Of a stretch of 64,000 nt of DNA, positions 37,237 through 48,770 are shown piece by piece. Source of the stretch: Sepiola atlantica (lineage: Eukaryota; Mollusca; Cephalopoda; Sepiida; Sepiolidae); assembly GCA_963556195.1 (NCBI GenBank), contig OY744525.1, positions 56,175,946 to 56,239,945 on the forward strand. The letters run 5' to 3'. A program made the translations under genes and the position numbers. The notes below the pieces were generated by a model. That model was not told the DNA's origin, made no database searches, and saw only the letters and a program-made list of their open reading frames with translations. Every line of letters starts with the position of its first letter. Positions within the stretch are counted from its first letter, which is position 1.

Positions 37237-38393
37237 GGTAAGAGTATACGTGAGGGGCCCCCGATAAACCGCCCGAGAAACCACCTGTGCACATGCGCCA
37301 ACAAACGGAAGTGAAGACAGGAAGTGCACAATTTTAAATTGATTTAAAATGAAGATAGCAGAATTGTATGAATGCATATCAAGTAATACGAATTTATTTA
37401 TTTTTCTTAAGGAATTGAAATTAATAAAAGAATCCAGACTATGTGTTTGTGGGTCTACCATGAAATGGATTGGTAGTGCAAAATTAACTGATGGCTATAT
37501 TCTGCGATGCGGAGTTAAAGTATGCAGGAAAAAAATCTCTGTTAGGAAAGACTCTTTCTTTGAAAAGTCAAAATTGAGTTTGAAAAAATATTAATACTCA
37601 TGCATCTTTGGGCAAAGAAATACCCCGAAAAACGAATTTTGGACGATTACGACTATTCACGCAAAACAGTTGTGGACTGGTTCCGTTTTTTCCGTGATGT
37701 CTGCGTGTCTTACATTGAAGAGAAAGCGTGTGAGCAAATCGGAGGAGTTGGAAAAATCGTTGAAACCGACGAAACCATCATTGTTAAAAGGAAGAACAAT
37801 ACGGGAAGAATGCTGAGTCAACAGTGGTTGTTCAGTGGGATTCAACGGAATTCAGTTGGTTAATTCAACTATTTTGGGGAATTTGTAAACAACCAAAACA
37901 AGGAAACTTTAGAAGTTATAAAGCGGAAAATAAAGCCGGGGACCAGAATTATCAGTGATGGCTGGAGTGCCTACAGTGGCCTTATTAGTTTGGGGTATGA
38001 TCATGATGTTATCATACATAAAGAACATTTCGTTCATCCAGATGATAGTAGTGTACATACACAAAATATCGAGAACTCGTGGTTGCACCTGAAAAAATTT
38101 CTTAGGGAAAAGGGCACAAACAGAAATCCCCATCAATGGGAATATATTTGTGAATATTTATTTAGAAAAGAACACGAAGACGTTTTCAACGCTTTAGTAA
38201 ATAAAATTAACCATTTGTATCCTGTTTAAATTTACGTGTTTGTTTTTTTTATTATACATTTTCATTCAATAGCATTTACGTTATAAATCAATTTTAAATT
38301 GTGCGCTTCCTGTCTTCACTTCCGTTTGTTGGCGCATGCGCACAGGTGGTTTCTCGGGCGGTTTATCGGGGGCCCCTCACGTATACTCTTACC
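37237..38393 (+). mobile_element. Merlin (ISXO2/IS1016-like) DNA transposon
   Basis: 1,157 bp enclosed by ~110-bp terminal inverted repeats that begin GGTAAGAGTATACGTGAGGG and differ at only a few positions. An identical 8-bp duplication ATTAACCC flanks it (37229-37236 and 38394-38401), as expected for Merlin. One transposase gene fills the interior. The clean boundaries point to recent movement. Confidence 0.93.
37349..38229 (+). pseudogene. Merlin transposase, two breaks
   Basis: The gene starts MKIAELYECI. Its N-terminal part has a zinc-like cysteine set (CVCGSTM, CGVKVCRK), then KDSFFEKSKLSLKKY, where the first frame stops at 37594. The next frame resumes at once (37600) with the helix-turn-helix-like DYSRKTVVDWFRF and the first catalytic Asp in VETDETII. 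A TAA at 37861-37863 interrupts it. The same frame then carries the second Asp (IISDGWSAY) and the Glu region (HTQNIENSWLHLKKFLRE), ending LYPV. One frameshift and one stop inactivate an otherwise complete enzyme. Confidence 0.9.
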
Positions 38394-38401
38394 ATTAACC
38401 C

Positions 38402-39267
38402 ATATCCTCGCATGCATTTTTTGCCTTGATCAGTGGTGACTCATGAGTATTAAACAAATTTTTTTAACCCCATTAACATAAAAGTATTTCATATATTTTT
38501 TCGAAATATAATCGGTTTTTTTTTCTCAATAATTTTGTGCCAATTTTATATACACGTGGAACATTTTATGCTTAATGTAAAAAAAAAGTCGTCCGCAACT
38601 TTTTAATGACAGGTTCAATTTTTTTTCTAAATTGGAGTCTTCAAGACAAGCAAACATGTTGGTAACTCTTTAACGATTTTAAAAGTCAAAATGAAGAAAT
38701 TCAAAGCAAACTGCAGGGCTATAAATTCATCACTGCAGCAAATGGTACACACATGGAATTATTTTGAAAAGGATTTTTTAAACTCGAAATATTACTAGAA
38801 AAACTTGGACACAATATAGCACATACTTGATTGAAGATGATAAAAAACCAGTAAGTAGGAAAAAAAAAATTATTACATATAGTCTCTTTGTCTTTATTTA
38901 TCATCTTGATTCTTTCAATTCACCCGGTTCCCATAACCTTACATTGTATTGTTTCAGTCTTCGAAACATCAAACATTTTAAGAATAACAATTTTTTTTAA
39001 TTAATAAAAAATTTAGGACAAATGTTCAAATTTACAAAATGAAAGGATAACTTTACTCTGGTACAAGAAATTTGGGCAAAAACCAAGCGAAATAGAAGAT
39101 ATTTCTATACTACAAAAAAAAAACAACAAATAAATAAATTGATACAAGTCAATCAGTTTGTCGATTTGATTCTGACGAGCCCAATTTTTTTTTTTATCAG
39201 CATGAACAATAAATAGAATATAATCCGAATTCCTTCCAGAATATAATTTAACTACATCAGAATTCTT
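38402..39267. other. No gene recognised
   Basis: AT-rich sequence without a supported feature. Confidence 0.4.
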
Positions 39268-39611
39268 GGTGCTTCTGTATTATTGGGATGGATGAAATTT
39301 CATCTCTAATTTAAGAATCTGTTGAAAGGGGAGATAATTCAAACTTTTTTGTTGTTGTAACTATAACCCAGAAGGAAAATCCAGAGAATTAGTAAGAAAA
39401 TTTTTAAAAAAGGTACTTCTGCAGTTTAGTTTACAGACCGGACTGAAATAACGTTATAATTAAGAAAGCCCTTTTTAACATGGGAACGTGGAGGGGGATT
39501 AACTATTCTGTTTATTAAATTGTTAGGTGAAAGTACAGAATAGTTATTCAACACCCCACCTCGCCTAAAATGAAAAGGACAATTTCATCTGCCCAATAAT
39601 ACAGAAACACC
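39268..39611. mobile_element. MITE, copy 2
   Basis: A 344-bp element with ends GGTGCTTCTGTATTATTGGG and its complement. It is related over most of its length to 10789-11136, including AACTATTCTGT and TAATACAGAA blocks. No coding capacity. Confidence 0.75.
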
Positions 39612-39929
39612 AAATTATTTTTGTATCGCCGCCATTCTTATAAAAAGGGAGGTAACTCCATACAGACTTATTTCCCTTAGTTTGAAATATAAAAAAAATA
39701 TTTTTAAAAGAGCAAAGCAAAACAAATTGAAAGTATATGCAACACCGGGTTTTAAATATGAAAAAAAAAAAAAAAAAAAAAAAGTTAAATTTAAAAAAAT
39801 TCCAAATAAAATTTATTTTGATATTTCACAGCTAAATAAAATTTGAAGCTTTGATGGAGTAAAAAAAAATATTTTCGGTAATTTTTCTTAGACAAATAAA
39901 ATTCATTTTTAAATGTAAAATTGTTGAAA
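39612..39929. other. No gene recognised
   Basis: AT-rich sequence with a poly(A) run near 39760. It contains AAAGGGAGGTAACTCC, a motif that resembles ones near several repeats in this window. Confidence 0.4.
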
Positions 39930-40478
39930 AATTGATTGAAATCTGACCGAAATTCAAATTATAGAAATATATCCTCAGGGTGTACGGTAGAATGGGATGA
40001 CTTGCAGCGATGGAGCGAGTACGTACCTATTATCCTTCTTGGTTGTCGTGCTGCGATCAAATAGGACCTCGGATACTCTCCAGCCGAACTTGTTTATAGA
40101 CTACCTCTATCGTTGCCAGGTCAGATGCTGACCCTGATAAATTTAACGGCAACAGATACAGTTCTGTACATAAACAGACTGCAAGCTTATTTTAATGAGC
40201 TCCCACCTATGCACCCTAGGCAACAGACTATTAAATCTTCGGCCCCAAAAGATATTTTGTCATGGACTCACGTTTTTGTTAGAAAAGACTCTGTGAAAGC
40301 ACCTCTTACTCCACCTTATCGCGTGCTTTCACGCACTGAAAAACTTTCTACCCTTGACATAGGTGGTAAAAAAGACACTGTATCCATTGACAGGATGAAA
40401 AGAGCATTTCTAAACACAGAAATACCTGAGCCCCATATTCCCCCTACGATAAACTCGGACACAACAAAAATGGATTGA
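39930..40478 (+). pseudogene. Ty3/gypsy integrase C-terminal end
   Basis: After WSEYVPIILLGCRAAIK and SPAELVYRLPLSLPG (about 40000-40112, one stop) the frame continues to 40478 with VFVRKDSVKAPLTPPYRVLS and DTVSIDRMKRAFL. This is the chromodomain-less tail of gypsy integrase. It sits directly upstream of the LTR-like region, where a pol 3' end should be. Confidence 0.85.
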
Positions 40479-40529
40479 TTCTATGCAGGGATAGCAAAAT
40501 GGCGACAACTATTTTAAAAAGTTCTCATA

Positions 40530-41190
40530 GGTTATCTCCTGTACGAATTATCAATAAAAAAAATTTTTTCTTAAATGCCTAAATCGGTATATTTACTACT
40601 ACAAAAAGGGAAGACAAGTTACAGTAAATCTATCAACTCTGTACTAGGCGAGAAGCTTATGTGGCTGACGCCACAACCAGTTGAGGGATATATGTGCGAC
40701 CTTTCTTTCTTTGTTTGCTCAGTCCTTCTTCGTCTCTGAGGTAGAGAAGAGGGGCTGATCTCGTTAAATCACGTTGCCAGAAGATTCCGGCCAATCAGGG
40801 ACCAACAGGTCAGCTTGACCACGCGTGGTTTGAGTGTCTATAAAAGAAGGCACACACTTCCTTTTTCCCTCTTTTTCCTTCCGTGTTCTGGGCGAAAGCA
40901 CACAGAGGAGATCGTCGACACTACCCTCCCCCCCCCTCCACCGGCTCGACAGAGGAGGTAGGGGAGGCAAAAAGGTAATCTCTTTAAATTCGAATAAGGA
41001 ACTATTTCTTCAAATACACATCATTTCAGTTTCCACACAAAAATACGGCAAACACACTCGCATATACACCTTACAAATATGAACTGACTAACTCTACAAA
41101 TGTCTTAGTTAAATAAATTGTTTTTGTTCAATATGTTTTCCTCGTAATTATTAATTTTATAAAAGACCATTCTTATGTTGTGTTAGCTTT
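40530..41190 (+). promoter_or_regulatory. Probable 3' LTR of the gypsy element
   Basis: It follows the integrase end. It contains a TATA-type box (TCTATAAAAGAAGG near 40836) and AATAAATTG near 41112. No 5' partner LTR is in the window, so the ends are estimates. Confidence 0.5.
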
Positions 41191-41529
41191 CTTAATAATG
41201 TTTTTTCTTTTCCCTTTGTTTGTCTTAACCTATTAATTTAATCCACACGTGGTCCGGCCACGTCCAAAAACAGTGGGATGACATGCTGCTACAAAGGCAT
41301 CTCCCCCACAACCTTTGGTCGGGGAATTCATTCTCTCATAACCATTTGTCCGGCAATCCTTCGCCACTGTGATTAATCCTTTGTTCTTAACCCCGCCATA
41401 AGCTACACAAGATTAATTTTTTTAGTGTGGTGCTTGGCAATCCCTAAAGACATGACAGTCTAAAATACCAGATCCAAAATCAGGAACCAAGACACCACAG
41501 TAGTACGTCTGGTGGAGGGTGCATACATA
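41191..41529. other. Possible LINE-junction remnant
   Basis: AAACAGTGGGATGACA and TCGGGGAATTCATTCTC around 41268-41340 weakly resemble the LINE tail/head junction at 48.4-48.9 kb. No gene. Confidence 0.3.
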
Positions 41530-41739
41530 GGAGTTGATGGTGGGAATAAAGTGGTCACTAAGCAAGTGCTGGGATTCTTCATAGAGGGCCTTAGGGATCG
41601 AGATATTAAGATGGCGGTGATGAAGGACGAACCACAAACCTTGGAGGATGCTTATTAGAAAGCCTTATCTGAATAAAAGTGGAAAATCCGTCTCTACGCA
41701 AGCCCGTAAAGACGAACCCGTGGAGGTTTGCCACTCTAG
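41530..41739 (+). pseudogene. LTR-retrotransposon gag fragment
   Basis: KQVLGFFIEGLRDRDIKMAV and EPQTLEDAY then KALSE resemble the gag domain of gypsy-type elements. Stops follow. It abuts the parvovirus NS1 relic at about 41740 on the same strand. Confidence 0.5.
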
Positions 41740-41875
41740 AAGACTTGATGAACTGCGGTCGAATGCATTGCACAGCCATTGACAAGTTCATTTCAGATAA
41801 TGCGTCGACAAGTCGTTAATCTACTTGGATGAGTTACGATTCACACCGCAAAATGTTGAAGCAAAGTGTGGTTGA
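41740..41875 (+). pseudogene. Endogenous parvovirus NS1 relic (helicase part)
   Basis: LMNCGRMHC, then after a frameshift near 41797 CVDKSLIYLDELRFTPQNVE. Both align with the SF3 helicase segment of the two NS1 genes at 51-54 kb (their residues ~352-391, including the Walker B region). Only about 45 codons survive. It is older than the main viral block, judging by its breaks and substitutions. Confidence 0.85.
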
Positions 41876-41943
41876 CGATATAGAAGCCACATATCGAAAA
41901 ATATAACAATGGTATGTACAGACGCGAGGAAGACGATACAGAA

Positions 41944-42046
41944 CCTGCGAATGCGATCCTGCCACGTCACCCGTGGGCGTGTTTAACCAATTAAATTTAA
42001 TTCTAGTACACAGCCACGGGTGACGTGGCAGAATCGCATTCGCAGG
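41944..42046. repeat. Parvovirus-like terminal hairpin relic
   Basis: Arms 41944-41976 and 42014-42046 are inverted copies of 33 bp with one mismatch (CCTGCGAATGCGAT outer part), around a 37-bp AT-rich loop. It lies between an NS1 relic and a VP relic, the position held by the hairpins in the younger viral block. Confidence 0.75.
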
Positions 42047-42111
42047 CGAAAACGTCTAAAGATATTAGTGCTATATAATAAACAGGCGAAGAGATAACGC
42101 CAGTTGGATTC

Positions 42112-42319
42112 ATGAACGCGAGAGAAACACCTCCAAATCCAGCTCCAGCGAAAAAAGCGAAAGATTGGACCTTACCAGGATATAATTTCTTAGGTCCGGG
42201 TACAGATCTAGAAGCCAAAAAAAACGCAAAACCAGTAAATAGACTTGACGCAATCGCAAAAGAACACGACTACAACTATGCAAACCCGAGCATCAGTACA
42301 GCAGCAGCTGATACAAAAA
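42112..42319 (+). pseudogene. Endogenous parvovirus VP N-terminus (phospholipase A2 domain) relic
   Basis: The frame opens with ATG at 42112 and contains the calcium-loop-like FLGPGT and the catalytic HD..Y arrangement (KEHDYNYA), as in the two intact VP genes. Similarity fades at about codon 70, where NS1-like sequence begins in another frame. The rest of the capsid gene is absent. Confidence 0.85.
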
Positions 42320-42457
42320 GCAGCGACCGAAGTAGACATAAAAAAAATACACATTCCGATCTGCCGTCAAATCAAAAACAAAATGAACTTCTTCGAAAAA
42401 CTCGACGGAAACACATATTGGCCACTGATAGACAGCCTGGGAATATTCGAGGCATGG
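42320..42457 (+). pseudogene. Endogenous parvovirus NS1 relic (pre-helicase part)
   Basis: QIKNKMNFFEKLDGNTYW and LGIFEAWCEHQ align with the segment just before the Walker A motif of the intact NS1 (residues ~275-306). It joins the VP relic directly, so most of VP and the NS1 N-terminus were deleted. It ends where LINE ORF2 sequence begins. Confidence 0.8.
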
Positions 42458-42464
42458 TGCGAGC

Positions 42465-43200
42465 ATCAGAGTGAAGATCAGATGCGATTGGAGGAGATTA
42501 CATCGCACGGAGTTCGATAGGAGATGGGTGCACGACACTAGCTTGTGCATCCGTCAAGGCGCCAGGTATGAACACATGTTCCCTGCTTAGGCATGGCACA
42601 CACGGTTCTGGGTTCTACGGAATCAACCCCTCAATCTTTCTTTAACAATAACCCTTAGCTAGTAGAGTGAACGCGTTCTGACCCTGTTTTTGTTTTTTGG
42701 TACTAGAGAGCCTCCAAAGATACCCACTCCCCACGCTTTGTTTTTGCCCTATGGCACCTTATATCTCGGAGGACACCACCATCCATTCCCACATCCCACC
42801 CAGACTCAATTTATTTATGACCCCCCCCCCTCCCTTAATTCCTACCCCAACTAGAGACCGATCTGCTTGTTTTCGGATCACCCGGCAAACAGTGGACAGT
42901 CTATCACTTAGCATAGGGTTGGGGGAGGGGGCTACTAATCTTGTACGGAACTTTTATAAATATTGTCCCACTTCCCTACGATGAATTTTGAAAATAAAAT
43001 TTTTTTTTTATACAAATTGGGGATCACCTAAGTAGGCACAACCCACAGAGAGAATGAGGTATTTTGGTGAGAGAGTCTAGCTAAGGGTAAAGTGCACATA
43101 GACTGACCAATTGTAAGACCAACGAACCCTCGTCACATAACGATTCGGGCCTTGTGCCTAAGGCAAACAGGAACATTTGCATGCATTGTTTTTTTATTTC
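42465..43200 (+). pseudogene. 5'-truncated Tx1/L1-like LINE: ORF2 C-terminus and 3' UTR
   Basis: VKIRCDWRRLHRTEFDRRW and LCIRQGARYEHMFPA align with the last ~40 codons of the LINE ORF2 ending at 48118. The 3' UTR follows, with the same ordered blocks (GATACCCACTCCCCA, AACAGTGGACAGTCTA, GGCCTTGTGCCTAA at 43148-43161). It is roughly 70% similar to the 48-kb copy. Confidence 0.8.
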
Positions 43201-44740
43201 CAATATTAAATATTTGCTGTAACTGTTACTTTTGCTTAAATGTCTATCCTCCTTCTCCTGCCTCGGTAGTTGAGATGAAACCCTCGCTGTCTCTCTTCCA
43301 TTAACGCTCTTCCCCTCCCTCTCTCAGTTCTTTGACCCCTTTTTGCCAGTTGTTTTCCTGAACTTTTTGTGTTTCAATGCTATTTGGAAGGCAACTGGCT
43401 AAGAGACCGGGGATAAACACAAAAAAAACAATAAATGGAAGAGAGAACCCAAACGACGACCACCACCACTATGACACTGAGGGTGCACATGAACCACTCA
43501 ACCCGGACCCCACTCCGACTGATTTCACCAGAAGGCGACTACGCAAATAGGGGAGAAAAAATTGGAAAACCGGGCGTACCGCCCGGATCTCATCACCCCA
43601 GGGGGTGGCTACCCCTGGCGGAAGTACTAACGCAAGAGGGGCTGCTCCCCCAGAGGACCCCCTCCCCCCAAACGAGGGAGCAAAAACGTCAAAAAATGTG
43701 ACTGACGGGGCTTATCGCCCGAAATTGACTTTGCCTCCGACGGGGGCTGCTCCCCTGGAGGAGGACTCCCCAAACCGGGGAGCAAAACAGCAAAAAGGGG
43801 ATCCCCACCTGGAGGACCGCTCCTCCGCGACAAGACCGCCACCCATCACGTTCGGGTGGGACCCGACGGACCCGTGCTCCAGCGACAGAGGAGGAAAGAC
43901 AATCGCGGCTCCCCTCCGACAGGCCACCACGTCCGAGGAAGAAAGCTGCTAATCGTTTGCCGGCCAACCCGGACCACAACTCCCTCTCTGCCAGCAAACC
44001 CCGGCCAAAGACGCGCAACAAATGTGAAAAAAACAACTGCGCCCACTCTGCAAGCACTGGCACCCACACCAACACCTTCAACAGCCCCCACACCAACACT
44101 AGCAATAACACCAGCACCCACACTGCATTTATCAAAACAGACACCTGCACAAACACCACCCAGCTCCGAATCCTCTCAGCTAAAACTAGTCGAACCGGGA
44201 GGAAAAGGAGCCAATCTTCCTCGCCGACTCGAAGGTAAATTAAAGAAAGACCACTTCCCTTTAAATTGGCAGCAGAGTTGTGTAAAATTGACACCCTGTC
44301 TTTCGGCGCGGAAGTATCCTTCTGGCAGGAGAGGAATTTAAAACCTCTGTTGGACTTCAGCCAGATAGGGGGTAAAGACATAGAAGACCCCACCAATTTC
44401 CCAGAGGCACCCTTCTTAACAACTTTTGTAAGGCTTTCAGCCAGTCGTAACAACTGTCTGGCAAATGCTGGAGGCCATGGAGGGAGCCATACCGGGAATA
44501 AAACTCACCAAGGACAAAGACTCTTTCCTGGACAGAACTTTTTACCAAAATGCAAGGGAAAGGTCCCAATGTTGGTTCATCCTTCTCTATATAGGGCCTT
44601 AAAAATTACCTTTCTCCTGGACGTCGGCGGCATTGCGAGCGGCGGCCAGGACACCAAAGAATTAACTACATTGAGCATGGTGCATAGCGTCGGCGTCCTT
44701 TTGCCGGCAGACTTTAGAACCGGGTGCGACACTGCTTAAG
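43200..44740 (+). pseudogene. Tx1/L1-like LINE copy 1: 5' region and ORF1
   Basis: A pyrimidine-rich leader (43240-43330) is followed by ORF1-like sequence. The order is low-complexity N-terminus with stem-loop repeats (43540-43835), then ITFGWDPTDPCSSD (43845), then a block with LKPLLDFSQIGGKDIEDPTN (44330-44400). The RNA-binding and CCHC part found in the second copy (59.3-61.1 kb) is missing here, apparently deleted between about 44575 and 44740. Several frames are needed, so ORF1 is dead. Large antisense frames across this GC-rich region are not genes. Confidence 0.75.
43540..43835 (+). repeat. Stem-loop repeats in LINE ORF1
   Basis: Recurring pairs GGGCTGCTCCCC and GGGGAGCAAAA or GAGGGAGCAAAAACG, spaced 30-45 bp, can each form a GCTCCCC/GGGGAGC stem. 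Related pairs occur at 60065-60190 in the other copy. Confidence 0.65.
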
Positions 44741-47700
44741 GTAAGTTCATGACTCTGCGCTTGGCTAGTTTGTAATGCAAGGGGCTTGAGGTCTTCAAAC
44801 CGGGTGGTTCGTGTCCAGAGGGATCTCTTGTCCCTGGGAGTGGATGTAGCTGCGATCCAGGAGACGCACTTTGTTTCATCCGGGGATTGTCAGATGCTGA
44901 CAAGAGACTACAACGTCTTCTCAGCATATGGGAATCCCCGGGTGAAGGGTGTCTCCTTGCTCGTGAAACGCACCCTGTCCGCGACGGTAGACGTTGTTCA
45001 TAGGGATTTGGGGGGAGCAGGCTGGTCGTGGCCGATATTGCTGTAAAGGATTTTGTGTTCCGGGTCATTGTGGTTCATGCACCCAGCACCGCTCGAGAAA
45101 AGGTCTCCTTTTTTTCGAGATCTGGACGTGTTCGTCGCATGTCCGAAACGCGTAGTTCTAATGGGAGATTGGAATGCCATCCTTGATCCCAAAATAGACA
45201 TGGTCGGGAGGGGAGCTAAAGGGACGGAGAGATGTGAGACCAGCCTGGTTGACCTGATGGACAGATGCGATCTGGTCCACAGGTTTCGTGTCGATCATCC
45301 GGGGCGGGAGAATTGGATATGGACAAATAATGTGTCTTCCTACCCGAATACTTATTTGGATAGGATGTTAGTTAAAATAGGCGATGTGGACTTTATATCG
45401 TGTCCTACGTTCAAATGGTTAGGTCAATCGGACCATAAACTAGTTATGGCTCAGTTGAAGTTAGGAAACGGGTCTAAACTAGCCGGGTACTGGAAGTTGA
45501 ATACCTTTTAGCTGGAGATACGAGACTTCCGGGAAAAGCTAATGCAGCTTATCCAGAAGGCTTTAGTGGGGGCAGTTACCGGGAGTAAGTGGTGGGTTAG
45601 CTTAAAAACTAAGATCAGAAGCTTTTCCGTCAAATACGCTCAGCGTGTGGCTTTAGATAAGGCCAAGATGGAAAAGCACTTAAAAGAGAAATTAACCCGG
45701 GTGGTGGCTGAGGGGAATACTGTAAGCATAGAACTAGCTAAGCAGGACTTACGACAAGGCTAGCGAGCGTTATGAAGGCCAAGTAGTTAGGGCTAGGCTA
45801 AGGAAAGTTTCCAATGAAGCCGTGAACTGTGACGCAGATGAGCGCAGGGAAGTTTCAAGGCGTGGCTCGGATAAATACATTGGAAAAGTCAAGCATCCAG
45901 ATGGACGTGCCTTGGGGTCGATTCGAGGGATTTCGAGGAACGCTACACCCAACTGCCCAACCTCCCGGTCCAGGAGTTTGGCAACAATTTGGTTGACTCT
46001 CCCCGCCTCGATGCAGATAGAGCAGCTGGTTGTGAAGGCAGGGTTACGGAGCGTGAGGTCTTAGCTGCGTTGAAGCAAGTCAGCTGTAACAAATCGCCGG
46101 GACTTGATGGGCTGCCCTACGAGATGTATTTGAGGCTGTCGCACATATTTGTGCCGATTCTGACGGATGTGTTCAACCACTGGTTTGACCATGGTTCTAT
46201 CCCAGGTCAAGTCACCAAGGGGGTGATCACATTGCTAAAGAAGCAGGACAGGCATGGTGGGGAGGAACTAGACGCTTACAGGCCCATTACTCTGCTAAAC
46301 ACAGAGTTAAAGATTTTGGCCAAGATCTTATCGAACCGGTTGCAGGGTGTCATCGAAGAACTACGCTGTGAAGGGGAGATCGATTCAGAACAACTTGCAC
46401 CTGATTCATTAGAGGGTATAGAAGACGACACGGAAGCCGCGCTGATCAACTTGGATCAGTCCAAAGCTTTCGACAGGGTCGACCATCACTTTTTGGCATC
46501 TGTTTTAGAGACCGCCGGTTTTAAACCGGATTTCCGCAAATGGATCTCCGTTCTGTATCGCTCGCAGACGGCATTGTACAGGTAAACGGAAGGCGTTCGA
46601 AGTCTTTCGCTGTCTCCCGGTCGGTACGCCAGGGTTGTCCGCTGTCGCCCCTGCTCTACATCCTCGCACTGGAGCCGCTACTTCGCAAGCTAAGGAGTGG
46701 GGAGGTAGGTCTAGTCCTACGCGGAATCGCTTTGCCTGGCGGAGCACGAGCCAGGGTCTCCACGTTCGCCGAAGACATCACAGTCTATGTGTCGTGCTTC
46801 CAAGACATCGAGAGGGTGACGGAGGCGCTCACACATTACGAAACGATCACAGGGGCCAAAATCAACTGTAGCAAATCAACTGGCCTGCGGTTGGATGCCT
46901 GGAGCTGTGACACAACCCTTCCAGCTCTGTTCTGCTGGACAGATGGCCCGGTTCGAATCCTTGGCGTGCGGTTCGGACCGGGCCTCCAGCTCGATAGGAA
47001 TTGGTCGGAGGTACAGTCAAATATCGAAGCGTCGGTTAACACTTGGCTTCGAAGGAAACTCTCCTTAAAAGGTAGAGCGAAGGCGTGCACCACTTACGTC
47101 TTCCCTCTCATCCTTTACCGGCTGTGCTTCCCCTGCCTGTGAACCGCCTCAAGGCGCTCCAGCGCCTTCTGTCCTCACTTCTCTGGGACAGGAAGAGGCA
47201 TTGGGTTTGCAGCCAGGTCTGTATTCAACGTCCGTGTGAGGGAGGCTTGGGGATGCCTGACTTGACGTGTCATCAAGACGCCGAGAGACTGGCTTTTTGA
47301 GTCGAACATTGACAGAGGAATCTGCATGGAACCACACGGTCGATAGTGCTTTCCCTGACCTTATCCTCGACCATTCGGTTGAGGGCCATCGTAGGCAGAG
47401 GGGTGAATCGCATTTTTTCAGGGAGTTTCGAGCCGTGCTCAAAAAGCTTTTTTGGTCCAGTGACCTTTCGCAGCTTTCTAGAAAAGAACTCCATAGAGGA
47501 TTAGTGAGGGGGGCAGCTGACGATCCGTTAGTCAAGCAGTGCGGGTGGACAGAGGAGGAGATCCGCTCTGAATGAAGTTGGGCACCGGGAACGAGTCATA
47601 ACAACTCAGTTCTATCTGACCTGGCAATTGGCCCGGAATGCGCTACCCCTTAATGCCATACTGCAGAGATCCGGAATTGAGGACTCACCGAGTGTCCCCG

Positions 47701-48118
47701 TTGCGACAGGCTCTTTGACAAAACGCCAGATCACACTTTTTCTTGTGCCATAAGCTCCAGCAGTACTGGGAGTACGTCAACGAGGTGAAGGCCTGCATCG
47801 ATCCTGAGCAGCCGCTGCATCTAGCTTACGTAATAGACAACGTCTGTCCGCCGTGAGATGGGGGAGAGACGAATGGTGTTTCTCGTGATCCTGGCTGTAG
47901 CACGAATGGTGGTGTGGACGTCGCGTCTGAGAGATAACCAGGAGGTTGAATCTTTTGCTGATCCGGATCTGATCGCATTCTTCAAGCACCAGCTCAATGT
48001 CAAGATCAGATGTGATAGTAAAAGATTACACTCCTCGGTTTTTGAAAAAAGCTGGATACAAGTAGCGAGCTTGTGTGCACGAAAAGGAGTCAAGTATGAG
48101 TACGTGTTCTTGGCCTGA
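44740..48118 (+). pseudogene. Tx1/L1-like LINE copy 1: ORF2 (endonuclease-reverse transcriptase)
   Basis: The APE-type endonuclease covers about 44770-45510 (VDVAAIQETHFVS, VLMGDWNAILDPKID, NTYLDRMLV, QSDHKLVMA). RT covers 45989-47142 (NKSPGLDGLPYEMY; AYRPITLLNTELKILAKILS; INLDQSKAFDRVDHHFL; VRQGCPLSPLLYILALEPLL). A C-terminal part runs to LCARKGVKYEYVFLA at 48118. The LLNTELKI.AKILSNRL form is typical of the Tx1/L1 group. The catalytic box reads FAEDI instead of FADD, and at least three frameshifts plus stops are present, so it is inactive. Confidence 0.88.
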
Positions 48119-48770
48119 GCATGGCGTGCACGGTTCTTTGTCCAGTCGGACCCCAGCCCTTTGGGTAAGTTTAGTCTTTTATCTAGTTGAATGAATGAGT
48201 TACCCCACCCTCCTGGTAATAGAAACCCCCCCAAGATGCCCACTCCCCACTTTCAATTCTTTGTCCTCAGCTCCACCCCAACTTGCACTTATCTTGGAAG
48301 GACACCACACACTCTCAAAACTCCATCCCCCACTTTCTTTTTTCTCCTACTTAGATCCCACTCTCATTTAGAGACGAACCTGCTTGTTTTTGGTTCGGAA
48401 CAAACCGGAAAACAGTGGGCAGTCTAATATTTAGAAAGGGTTAGGAGGGTCTTATTAACTGGGTTTTGCTTTTCTCCCCTCCCCCATTATACTCCAATGA
48501 ATTTCTGTAAATATAACCATATTTATTTATTTATTTTATTTAAAAAAAAAATTTTAAGATTGCCAACTTATTTTATAATAGCCTAAGTAGAACGGCTCCT
48601 AGAGCAAATGTGGTATTGTGGTGACTGGGATGATTCTAGTTAAGAGTAGGATAGACAATTTTATTACCTTAGACAAAGGATGAACAACACCACGCCCCCA
48701 CACACTTTTGATGGCCTTGTGCCTAATTTGTTTTGAATATAAATATGTATTTTCTGCAAATCAATATTTT
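48119..48770 (+). other. LINE copy 1 3' UTR
   Basis: It parallels 42580-43160 block by block and contains GGCCTTGTGCCTAA at 48713-48726. No ORF. Confidence 0.75.

Noticed and set aside
42112..42474. A complete 120-codon viral ORF
   Set aside because: Only the first ~70 codons resemble VP. After that the similarity switches to NS1 in another frame, so the open frame is accidental.
43689..44453. 254-codon antisense frame rich in Val/Leu
   Set aside because: It lies opposite LINE ORF1 in GC-rich DNA, has no homologous features, and is a compositional shadow.
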